Shown here: in pieces, positions 58,228-64,000 of the stretch | How the letters are laid out: each line of letters opens with the position of its first letter | Numbering within the stretch: the first letter of the stretch is position 1 | Virus record (IMG/VR): IMGVR_UViG_3300041411_000080 | Coordinates: 248,001-312,000 of that record | Strand: one strand, 5' to 3' | DNA: 64,000 nucleotides | Origin: a virus | Position numbers and translations under genes: made by a program | The notes under the pieces: generated by a model | Databases searched by the model: none | What the model saw: only the letters and a program-made list of their open reading frames with translations | Told to the model about the DNA's origin: nothing

Positions 58228-59217
58228 ATGTCTATCACTACCCTAACGAAATACAAAGACCAAATTAGTAAGGCTGGTCAAGATGGTCTTGATCCAGTGG
58301 CATGTCAGTTCATGCAAGCTGGTTTGGAGTCAATGTGTAATGTGTTGACAACATCATTGGAACATCAGGATGACAGTACCGCTACGCAGCGACTAGAAGC
58401 GATCGTTGACAAACAACTGGTGTCTAATGAAGGCATCTTCGATAACATCAAGAAATTGTTTGGCGGTAAACCAAAGCCTAAGGACGATGGTCCTGTTCCA
58501 GAAGCAGCTATCGAAATTAGTTCTGTCGATAAAGCTGAAGCATTTGTTAAGTCTACAGATACTGAAATCCCAGCCAAGACGGTAAGTAAAGGTTATAGTG
58601 CCTTGTTCCTTAAAGGCGGTAACTATAATCCTAATTGGCTTAAAGACCTAACCAAGGATTTGACTGAGTATGAGAAACTCATCCGCGCAACCGTTAACTA
58701 TGAAAAGGTAATGAAGCGTTGGCACGACAAATATAAATCGCAGCTGGACAACTTCGTTGGTGACACTGAGCGTCAACCAGAATTCCTGGCCGTACTTAAA
58801 CAATACGTGAAAGATCAACCCAAGCCATGGATCGAACTTTATCCATCAAATCACGACTACCTGATCTTCGGTAAACAGTTGGACGATGGTGAGGACTTCG
58901 ATCGGGATGTTCCTGGGTCCGCTGGAACCACCGCCGTAGATATTCCAGAACAATCAGCTACCCAAGTAAGGCAGGTCGTTAACAAAGTTGTGACGGTTTA
59001 CAATGATCTTTACAACGTGATCTACGATATGGGTTACTATGGTGCAGACTTCACCGATGCTCCTTTCCGTGGCTATGCGTTCGATGAGGAAGTGGTCGAG
59101 GAACTTAATAAGCTTCGCATTCACGCACATGCTAACAATAACCCAGTTGATTGCGCCAGTTCGATCGATAGTCGCCTGAGTACTATTCTCTCGTGCTTAG
59201 GTAACTATGTGAGTTAA
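58228..59217 (+). CDS. Inner-head protein with propeptide, 329 residues
   Basis: The start at 58228 (MSITTLTKYKDQISKAGQDG) has GAGG upstream. Residues 1-68 mirror the internal propeptide of the previous gene, ending in SNE (66-68) followed by GIFDNIKKLFG. Further on, NPNWLKDL matches PEWLKDQ and PNWVKTL in the polyprotein. I take it to be a processed inner-body protein of the capsid, as in phiKZ relatives. It follows the polyprotein after eight bases and ends at a terminator. Confidence 0.75.
   Translation: MSITTLTKYKDQISKAGQDGLDPVACQFMQAGLESMCNVLTTSLEHQDDSTATQRLEAIVDKQLVSNEGIFDNIKKLFGGKPKPKDDGPVPEAAIEISSVDKAEAFVKSTDTEIPAKTVSKGYSALFLKGGNYNPNWLKDLTKDLTEYEKLIRATVNYEKVMKRWHDKYKSQLDNFVGDTERQPEFLAVLKQYVKDQPKPWIELYPSNHDYLIFGKQLDDGEDFDRDVPGSAGTTAVDIPEQSATQVRQVVNKVVTVYNDLYNVIYDMGYYGADFTDAPFRGYAFDEEVVEELNKLRIHAHANNNPVDCASSIDSRLSTILSCLGNYVS
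58255..58314 (+). repeat. Direct DNA repeat, copy 2 (start of 329-residue gene)
   Basis: Second copy of the repeat at 57303. High DNA-level identity, including synonymous positions, implies recent duplication or gene conversion. Confidence 0.8.
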
Positions 59218-59223
59218 CTTAAC

Positions 59224-59252
59224 GCCTCCCTTCGGGGAGGCTTTATGTCGTC
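59224..59252 (+). terminator. Intrinsic terminator with TTTATGTCGTC tail
   Basis: GCCTCCC-TTCG-GGGAGGC followed by TTTATGTCGTC; no matching CATAA on the 5' side. Ends the inner-head unit. Confidence 0.87.
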
Positions 59253-59337
59253 AAGGATTACTGACCTGTGAAATCGTACGTAGCAATCCCGCTACATTAA
59301 CTGATACCAAATCCCATTGGGGAACAGGATACAGAAA

Positions 59338-60192
59338 ATGATGAAGCTAAAAGAAGCAGAACCCGTTGACGAAGTTGTACACTATAACCCACACCACCTG
59401 ATCGAAGGTGATGCTGCGGAATATGATCCGAACTCTAAAGCTCGGAACGCGGGTCAATATAAATACCAACTGCTTGATGCACTATACCACTACTTCGATC
59501 CAGAGCCACACGGCGATAATGACGATCCAAAACCAGATACTGAAGGTGAGAGACCAGACTCATTGGTAGGTCACTCGGAAGCTATCGCAAAACTATTGGG
59601 CGGTGGGTTCTACCTAGACGCAGGTGATGATCCGCTGAATGCGTGTGCCCTCAGAACAGAAGTAGGTTTTACTCAGTTTCGAGATAGTACCACATTTATT
59701 GGTGGTGAGATCACCCGTGGACACCTACCTCAAATCCGACGTTGGTGCTACGCTCATCTCGGTAATGCCATTTATCTCGATGCAACTGGTTATTCGGATG
59801 AATGGGAAGTAGGTAAAGAGCAATCAGCATTTGAACAATTGATGTCTCTAGCTGGTCGTACCAAGGAAGTCATTGACGATGGGATCTGCAAGAACTGGCC
59901 AACGAATTCCAAAGCTGTGATGAACTTCATCAATGCTAACCAGACTGATCCGATCTACAGTATCAACCGCATCTACGAAGAGAGTGAACAGGTCGAAACG
60001 AAATGGCTTATCGAAGGGCGGTTCTTGGCAGAAGAACTAATCAAGATCCCAGGGTTCCAACAGAACTTTAACAAGCTGGTTATCTTCGGCGCGATGCGTT
60101 ATATCCTCGCAGGTGAGATAAACCTGAACAAGCTCTACCGCTTGATGGCTAAGCTTGGCCGTATCAATACCAAACTTTACTTCGTAGGTTAA
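59338..60192 (+). CDS. Hypothetical protein, 284 residues
   Basis: The start at 59338 (MMKLKEAEPVDEVVHYNPHH) has AGGAT upstream. Contains KPDTEGERPDSLVGHSEAIA, LGGGFYLDAGDDPLNACALR, and a helical C-terminal half with QNFNKLVIFGAMRYILAGEI. The first 90 residues resemble phage proteins of a short nucleoside-modifying or dATP-handling type only superficially; no motif confirms this. It is coupled to the next gene. Confidence 0.7.
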   Translation: MMKLKEAEPVDEVVHYNPHHLIEGDAAEYDPNSKARNAGQYKYQLLDALYHYFDPEPHGDNDDPKPDTEGERPDSLVGHSEAIAKLLGGGFYLDAGDDPLNACALRTEVGFTQFRDSTTFIGGEITRGHLPQIRRWCYAHLGNAIYLDATGYSDEWEVGKEQSAFEQLMSLAGRTKEVIDDGICKNWPTNSKAVMNFINANQTDPIYSINRIYEESEQVETKWLIEGRFLAEELIKIPGFQQNFNKLVIFGAMRYILAGEINLNKLYRLMAKLGRINTKLYFVG

Positions 60193-60194
60193 TC

Positions 60195-60455
60195 ATGATC
60201 CCAGTATTGGACTTAAAGAAACTTCGCGCAGCTGTTGAGAACCAATCTCCAGAAGAGCGTCGACGTAATCGACAACAGTCGCAAGAACTACTCAAAGCTG
60301 CTATTCGCTCGATTGATGAGTGCAAGCGAATCTGTGAAGAGAAAGGCATCCCCTACGTACCTTGCGTAGCTGCTGATCCATACGGGTCAACTTACTTCAC
60401 TGGTGCAACTCGTCGACCAACTCAGGTTCGACTAGGCGATATCTGGAATAAGTGA
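60195..60455 (+). CDS. Small basic hypothetical protein, 86 residues
   Basis: MIPVLDLKKLRAAVENQSPE. A basic, glutamine-rich helix (RRRNRQQSQELLKAAIRSID) and a cysteine-containing C-terminal half (CKRICEEKGIPYVPCVAADP). Unknown. Confidence 0.68.
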   Translation: MIPVLDLKKLRAAVENQSPEERRRNRQQSQELLKAAIRSIDECKRICEEKGIPYVPCVAADPYGSTYFTGATRRPTQVRLGDIWNK

Positions 60456-60460
60456 TAATA

Positions 60461-60491
60461 GCCCCTACCTTCGGGTAGGGGCTTATGTCGC
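60461..60491 (+). terminator. Intrinsic terminator with CTTATGTCG tail
   Basis: GCCCCTACC-TTCG-GGTAGGGGC, nine base pairs, followed by TTATGTCGCA. Ends the two-gene unit. Confidence 0.87.
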
Positions 60492-60522
60492 AATGTTATA
60501 GACTTTCAAACTGGTGAGTGTT

Positions 60523-61164
60523 ATGATCGAACTATTAATAGTTGAGGAAAAGATAGTAACTGGTCCTATTCCAGGTACTCCCACGCTTTTAGCGGGTAAC
60601 GATCAACTAGGTTGGTATGGTGAAGTGCCAGTAACAGATTTTATAAATGGTCCAGATCTAGCTACACGCGTGGGTCTAACTTTGGGTACTAGTCAAAACC
60701 CAACCGGAGCATGGCTAAAGTTTGCCTATCAAGGTAAAATACTTTTTATTGCTAAGCAAACATATCGCCACTCTATATCGATGGATGCTTTCCTCAATGC
60801 ACAGATTGCAACTGGCAATAGAACTGTAACCATAGGTGGTCGAACCTACCGGATAAGATTGATGACCGGTACTGACGGTGCAGGTGAACTGGTAACCGGT
60901 GGGGAATGGAATGCACTGATGTATCGCGTAGCTGCCGGTACACAAATTCCCGCTGAAGATAAGTGGGCGAACTACACCACATCTGAAATGAGTTATGGTT
61001 CAGGCGGCAATGGCTATATTACCTGGTGTCGTGAAGTTAGAGCCTCAGCAGGCGCTATATACGCCACACGTGGTAACGGCAGTATAACAGCCATCCATGG
61101 CTATACCAAAGCCACCGCATCTTTTCAATATGGTTGGCGACCAGTACTTGAGTTAGTTCCATGA
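60523..61164 (+). CDS. Single-domain GWRP surface-type protein, 213 residues
   Basis: The start at 60523 (MIELLIVEEKIVTGPIPGTP) has GGTGA upstream. Contains one copy of the domain: WYGEVPVTDF, GAWLKFAYQG, ILFIAKQTYR, IGGRTYRIRL, GEWNALMY and ending GWRPVLELVP. The closest relative by layout is the second domain of the 411-residue gene. Likely a virion decoration or receptor-binding protein. Confidence 0.75.
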   Translation: MIELLIVEEKIVTGPIPGTPTLLAGNDQLGWYGEVPVTDFINGPDLATRVGLTLGTSQNPTGAWLKFAYQGKILFIAKQTYRHSISMDAFLNAQIATGNRTVTIGGRTYRIRLMTGTDGAGELVTGGEWNALMYRVAAGTQIPAEDKWANYTTSEMSYGSGGNGYITWCREVRASAGAIYATRGNGSITAIHGYTKATASFQYGWRPVLELVP

Positions 61165-61171
61165 GGTTACT

Positions 61172-61879
61172 ATGATTGAATTAATGTTAACGGTCCCTAA
61201 GCCAGTGGTCAACCCTTGGCCGGCAGGTATCCCTGGACCGCAGACCATAGCTACAGGTGATCAGAATATCGGTTTCTTTGGTGAAGTGTCGGGTACTGAT
61301 TTTATTACTTACCCTGATCTACAAACCGCAGTTGGCTTTACAACTGGCAACGCGATGAACCCGACTGGTGGATGGCTAAAACTAGCTTATAAAGGGAACG
61401 TCCAGTTCATCTCTAAACTTAGTGTTAGGAACAACGTTTCTTGGGCAGCTATGAATACGCTGGGTATTGTATCAGCCGCTCAGAATAAATTGATTACTAT
61501 TAAAGGTAAGGTTTACCGTCTACGCCTGATAAATGGTGTCAATGTCGACCCGTATCCAGTTAACGCCGATGATGCCACTGGTGGACCATACACAACTGGT
61601 ACTGAATGGAACCATCTTATCTATGGATTGCTATCAACCGCAGTTGGTGCACAGAACCTAGAGGGTCCGGCGTTGGCCACCTACGGTACTACTGATTTGG
61701 GACTGTCTCCATTTGGCAACGGTACGAGTATCCTTGTTAAGGAACTGGGTCCGGGTCCAGTGTCTATGGTTCGTGGTAACGCTAGTGGTGCTGTGCGTGG
61801 ACTTTATCGTTATGCAGCGCTAGCTAACGCGGATACGATCCGTGGATGGAAACCTGTGCTGGAATACGTCAGCGGTTAA
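61172..61879 (+). CDS. Single-domain GWRP surface-type protein, 235 residues
   Basis: MIELMLTVPKPVVNPWPAGI after GAGG. The same domain with an insertion near residues 130-150 (NVDPYPVNADDATGGP). Ends GWKPVLEYVSG. Seven bases after the previous gene, so co-transcribed. Third and most diverged member of the set. Confidence 0.75.
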   Translation: MIELMLTVPKPVVNPWPAGIPGPQTIATGDQNIGFFGEVSGTDFITYPDLQTAVGFTTGNAMNPTGGWLKLAYKGNVQFISKLSVRNNVSWAAMNTLGIVSAAQNKLITIKGKVYRLRLINGVNVDPYPVNADDATGGPYTTGTEWNHLIYGLLSTAVGAQNLEGPALATYGTTDLGLSPFGNGTSILVKELGPGPVSMVRGNASGAVRGLYRYAALANADTIRGWKPVLEYVSG

Positions 61880-61882
61880 ATA

Positions 61883-61903
61883 ATACTTTTGTTGCAATAG
61901 TAT
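61883..61903 (+). repeat. Hairpin element, copy 2
   Basis: ATACT-(11 bases)-AGTAT just after the stop at 61879; the wording ATACTTT..TTG.AATAGTATGTA matches copy 1 after nrdB. Confidence 0.55.
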
Positions 61904-61978
61904 GTAGGACTATGAATCCTCAACGATTTCAGGAAGTTAGTAGATTGCTTAAATGTGATTAAAAGCTTCCGCTTATTT

Positions 61979-62065
61979 GGAGAGGTTCCCGAGCGGCTCA
62001 AAGGGACCAGACTGTAAATCTGGCGTCTATCGACTTCCAAGGTTCAAATCCTTGTCTCTCCACCA
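61979..62065 (+). tRNA. tRNA-Tyr (GTA)
   Basis: 87 bases including encoded CCA. Class II tRNA with long variable arm; anticodon arm CCAGA-CTGTAAA-TCTGG; T-arm GGTTCAAATCC. First gene of the tRNA operon. Decodes UAU/UAC. Confidence 0.93.
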
Positions 62066-62083
62066 AATACAGAGGTGTTTGAT

Positions 62084-62248
62084 ATGAAGGTTAAAATTAA
62101 TCCCCGCCCATTAGTCAACCATGGTCCAGCTGATTGTCGCTGTTGCTCACGGTTGAACTGGAAGGATCTTAAACTTGATAAGCAAATTCTCAAAGAAGCT
62201 GTAAACGATGCTGACTACGCCCTCAGCAAACGTGAACAGCGTGCATAG
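62084..62248 (+). CDS. Small protein inside tRNA operon, 54 residues
   Basis: MKVKINPRPLVNHGPADCRC after GAGGTG. A cysteine cluster (CRCCSR, residues 18-23) may bind metal, followed by a charged helix (LKLDKQILKEAVNDADYAL). It sits between tRNA-Tyr and a tRNA-like element. Function unknown. Confidence 0.7.
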   Translation: MKVKINPRPLVNHGPADCRCCSRLNWKDLKLDKQILKEAVNDADYALSKREQRA

Positions 62249-62253
62249 TTACA

Positions 62254-62325
62254 TGATTCTTGCAGCGGCTGCGCCTGAGTAAATGCTGTCTTAACTTAAC
62301 GTTACGGCGTTAGGAGAATCACCCA
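62254..62325 (+). ncRNA. tRNA-like element with acceptor stem and CCA, no canonical T-arm
   Basis: TGATTCT (62254-62260) pairs perfectly with AGAATCA (62315-62321), followed by C and CCA, as in a tRNA acceptor end. Inside are GCAG-cgg-CTGC and TAACG-ttacgg-CGTTA hairpins. There is no GGTTCRA T-loop and no clear anticodon arm. Either a decayed tRNA or a tRNA mimic. Confidence 0.4.
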
Positions 62326-62332
62326 GTTACAT

Positions 62333-62408
62333 TCCATGATAGCTCAGTTGGTAGAGCCCACCGCTGTTAACGGTGTTGTCCCTGGTTCGAGTCCAGGTCA
62401 TGGAGCCA
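62333..62408 (+). tRNA. tRNA-Asn (GTT)
   Basis: 76 bases with encoded CCA. Acceptor TCCATGA/TCATGGA; D-arm GCTC/GAGC; anticodon arm CACCG-CTGTTAA-CGGTG; T-arm CCTGG-TTCGAGT-CCAGG. All stems perfect. Confidence 0.95.
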
Positions 62409-62412
62409 ATTT

Positions 62413-62436
62413 AAAAGAGAACTTCGGTTCTCTTTT
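62413..62436 (+). terminator. UUCG hairpin between tRNA-Asn and tRNA-Trp
   Basis: AAAAGAGAAC-TTCG-GTTCTCTTTT, ten base pairs, ending in T-rich sequence. Could be a partial terminator or a processing signal; the tRNA-Trp lies only 12 bases beyond. Confidence 0.6.
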
Positions 62437-62448
62437 ATTCAGTGTTAC

Positions 62449-62524
62449 ACATGCCTAGCTCAATTGGCAGAGCAGCTGCCTCCAAAGCAGTTGGTTCCAA
62501 GTTCGATTCTTGGGGTGTGTGCCA
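62449..62524 (+). tRNA. tRNA-Trp (CCA)
   Basis: 76 bases with encoded CCA. Acceptor ACATGCC/GGTGTGT with two G-U pairs; anticodon loop CTCCAAA with anticodon CCA; T-loop TTCGATT. Decodes UGG. Confidence 0.93.
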
Positions 62525-62528
62525 AATT

Positions 62529-62816
62529 GAATGTAATGTAGAACTCGGGTTCAACTCCTGAGATTTGGACGGCCCGCCTAACAGGGCTATTAGCTTAAGC
62601 TGGTTAAAGCGGCATTACATTCGACTTAATCCCTGTGCACGGGGATACAATGTTCATGTGGATTACGATAGTGTGAGCGCCTCGTAAGCGTGAGAAGACC
62701 CTAGGCCTCAGGACAGAGGGAAAAGACCCGTAGCCACCGGAGAGAACATTGTAGTGCGTATACTTGGACGTCCCTCCATCGAACTGAAGCGTAGTTGGGA
62801 AACCAGTGTGATATTT
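62529..62816 (+). ncRNA. Structured noncoding RNA with permuted tRNA-like arms
   Basis: About 290 bases, no coding frame. GAATGTAATG (62529-62538) pairs perfectly with CATTACATTC (62613-62622). Inside, in order: a T-arm-like hairpin (62544-62562, loop TTCAACT), a GCCC/GGGC hairpin (62572-62587), and a D-arm-like hairpin (62593-62610, GCTT/AAGC with GG in the loop). Junction spacing fits a tRNA opened at the anticodon stem, but the acceptor strands do not pair. A second perfect ten-base stem, TACAATGTTC (62646-62655) with GAACATTGTA (62744-62753), encloses an anticodon-arm-like hairpin with loop CTCGTAA (62681-62687). The segment ends at the operon terminator. Not identifiable as tmRNA: no CCA end or tag frame found. 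Confidence 0.5.
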
Positions 62817-62846
62817 GAGAGTCCTTCGGGACTCTCTTATGTCGTC
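62817..62846 (+). terminator. Terminator of the tRNA operon, CTTATGTCGTC tail
   Basis: GAGAGTCC-TTCG-GGACTCTC, eight base pairs, followed by TTATGTCGTCT. Confidence 0.87.
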
Positions 62847-62896
62847 TCAAGGATTACCAGACGGTATAGATGTATAGTTAACTAATCGAGGTGAGT

Positions 62897-63067
62897 ATGA
62901 TTACAGATAACCTGTTCGATAAAATCCTAGCTCAGATCGCCCCAACTCGGGAAGAACGCCTAGCTCAGGCAGCTGACCGTAGTCGAGTAATCAACGAGCG
63001 TCTAGCTAAACAACACGAAGCACAGCGAGTAACTCCCGAGCTATTAGCCAAGCGGTGTACGCTATGA
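62897..63067 (+). CDS. Small helical protein, 56 residues
   Basis: MITDNLFDKILAQIAPTREE after GAGGTGAG. Almost entirely one charged helix (ERLAQAADRSRVINERLAKQ). Its TGA overlaps the ATG of the next gene. Unknown. Confidence 0.72.
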   Translation: MITDNLFDKILAQIAPTREERLAQAADRSRVINERLAKQHEAQRVTPELLAKRCTL

Positions 63068-63300
63068 ATCTATTCAGCTTACTGGGTGTGACCAAAGACG
63101 AAGTTGCAAAAATTACATCTAAGCGTTTGAACGCAATGCGGGAAATATTGACTAAGTCCAATAAAGGTTACGTTAGCCACTCACGTGTAGATCAAGAGAC
63201 CTGTCCACACTCCGAGTGGGCTCCCGAAACGAAAGAAAACAACTGGCGCAGCTTCTGCCTTAAATGTGGCGTTAAAGCTCAGGGTAGTTGCCAAGCGTAA
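63064..63300 (+). CDS. Small cysteine-rich protein, 78 residues, zinc-ribbon-like
   Basis: MNLFSLLGVTKDEVAKITSK, then CPHSEW followed 20 residues later by FCLKCG: cysteine/histidine pairs that could bind zinc. Helical N-terminus. Coupled to the preceding gene through ATGA. Confidence 0.7.
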   Translation: MNLFSLLGVTKDEVAKITSKRLNAMREILTKSNKGYVSHSRVDQETCPHSEWAPETKENNWRSFCLKCGVKAQGSCQA

Positions 63301-63317
63301 TCCAAGGAATATTCAAT

Positions 63318-63575
63318 ATGTGCCAACCATGCTGTGATAACACGTACCAGAAATACATTACCGAAACCGGTGATGTGACAGAGACTTTCCTCCAACAGAA
63401 CTACGGCGATAATGCTAAAGTGGTTGCAGTTGAAGATACTACCTCCGAATTAGGTAAATGGATCTATAGTCGTGAACAACGTTATCCGGTCTACCATCAC
63501 GTCGAGGTAGGTACAGCTAAAAGAAAGATCTGTATGTGCGATTGCCATAAAGTCGGATCTAATATAATGCATTGA
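63318..63575 (+). CDS. Small cysteine-rich protein, 85 residues
   Basis: The start at 63318 (MCQPCCDNTYQKYITETGDV) has AAGGAA upstream. Cysteine clusters CQPCC at the N-terminus and CMCDCH at the C-terminus are likely to share one metal site. Acidic helix between. Confidence 0.72.
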   Translation: MCQPCCDNTYQKYITETGDVTETFLQQNYGDNAKVVAVEDTTSELGKWIYSREQRYPVYHHVEVGTAKRKICMCDCHKVGSNIMH

Positions 63576-63582
63576 GGCGAGT

Positions 63583-63816
63583 ATGCAAGATTATCATCGG
63601 ACAATGGACCGTATCATAGCACGTGAGTTTCCTAGGCTATCGTCTAAGAAGCGCGTTTATATTCGGCACCGTGTTTGTCGCTACATCAAGAATTTCAAGA
63701 ATGATAACTACCACGTAGTAATCGGTGCTAATCCAGTATCTGCTGGACACTACACCAACGACGATATCATCTACGTCGGTTCAACTAAAATCTACATCAG
63801 CATATTGGTGGACTAA
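63583..63816 (+). CDS. Small basic hypothetical protein, 77 residues
   Basis: MQDYHRTMDRIIAREFPRLS after GAGGCGAG. A basic helical first half (KKRVYIRHRVCRYIKNFK), then strands HVVIGANPVSAGHY and IYVGSTKIYISILVD. Its TAA overlaps the next ATG. Confidence 0.7.
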   Translation: MQDYHRTMDRIIAREFPRLSSKKRVYIRHRVCRYIKNFKNDNYHVVIGANPVSAGHYTNDDIIYVGSTKIYISILVD

Positions 63817-64000
63817 TGTCAGCCCTAAACCTTATCAAACGCTATACCGCCAAAGCTGCGGGTATCATTGTAGACCGTCACGCTCCAGCACCAACTGGGA
63901 AGCTCACAGAGGACCCACAAGGCGAATGGATGAAGTGGAACGACCTCGCTATCCTTTACAACAAAGGCATCCTGATCGAGAAGACAGAGGCCTTGGATGA
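63816..64000 (+). CDS. Hypothetical protein, N-terminal 61 residues only
   Basis: ATG at 63816 shares bases with the upstream stop (TAATG). The visible part (MSALNLIKRYTAKAAGIIVD, then a proline-containing linker and EWMKWNDLAILYNKGILIEK) runs off the right edge. No domain recognised from this part. Confidence 0.7.
   Translation, partial: MSALNLIKRYTAKAAGIIVDRHAPAPTGKLTEDPQGEWMKWNDLAILYNKGILIEKTEALD

Noticed and set aside
62560-62595. Possible tmRNA tag frame ending Leu-Leu-Ala-stop in the structured RNA
   Set aside because: No paired CCA end, no resume signal and no pseudoknots recognised; the peptide is not like known tags apart from its last residues.
63725-64000. Plus-strand frame continuing off the right edge in a different register
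   Set aside because: The coupled ATG at 63816 directly after the previous stop gives the better gene; this frame overlaps two genes without a ribosome site.
1-64000. CRISPR arrays, insertion sequences or integrase/attachment sites
   Set aside because: No regularly spaced repeats, transposase or integrase frames, or terminal inverted repeats seen; the genome looks strictly lytic in this window.

Overview
The window is part of the genome of a large, lytic, tailed phage of the phiKZ/EL type (a nucleus-forming 'jumbo' phage), most likely infecting a Gram-negative host such as Pseudomonas; the host is inference. The evidence is a tubulin-like PhuZ gene, the C-terminal half of a divergent family B DNA polymerase, a phiKZ-like contractile tail sheath and tube pair, a large terminase whose neighbourhood resembles phiKZ genes 25-28, and an inner-head protein family with S-x-E processing motifs. 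About 110 genes are packed with one- to four-base overlaps, and almost every start has a Shine-Dalgarno sequence.

Layout. 1-10985 (minus): small unknown genes around the DNA polymerase half. 11129-11959 (plus): one isolated unknown gene. 12007-25675 (minus): a long run of mostly small genes including a tyrosine phosphatase (14250-14711), PhuZ (15082-16056), a 583-residue unknown protein with its own promoter (17332-19083) and a family sharing an N-terminal SKGK motif. 25784-36345: virion morphogenesis, with tail tube and sheath on minus and three large structural-type genes on plus. 36403-42390 (minus): small genes plus a nucleotidyltransferase-like protein and a methyltransferase. 42498-44693 (plus): terminase. 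44742-53874: nucleotide metabolism (dihydrofolate reductase, ribonucleotide reductase large and small subunits) interleaved with small minus-strand genes, three of them tandem paralogues. 54035-61879: virion accessory region with an inner-head polyprotein, its paralogue, and three genes built from one repeated surface-type domain. 61979-62846: tRNA-Tyr, tRNA-Asn and tRNA-Trp, a tRNA-like element and a structured noncoding segment. 62897-64000: small plus-strand genes, two of them cysteine-rich.

Regulation. Minus-strand gene clusters begin behind a recurrent promoter-like block, TATTAGAA-(N3)-GTTTAA-(N4)-TATATTAC, whose last box resembles the early promoter box I recall for phiKZ. Transcription units end in GC-rich hairpins, usually with a UUCG loop, followed by a conserved TTATG(T/C)CG tail rather than a plain U-run. 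Convergent units share one bidirectional hairpin.

How the genes work together: the ribonucleotide reductase and dihydrofolate reductase feed deoxynucleotide supply for the phage polymerase; PhuZ would position the replication compartment; terminase, sheath, tube, inner-head proteins and surface-domain proteins build the particle. Most small minus-strand genes have no recognisable function and are likely early host-takeover proteins, which is inference from their promoters and size. The most interesting candidates for undescribed biology are the tRNA-operon structured RNA with permuted tRNA-like arms, the fused inner-head polyprotein with an internal start, the terminator tail motif, and the SKGK family.
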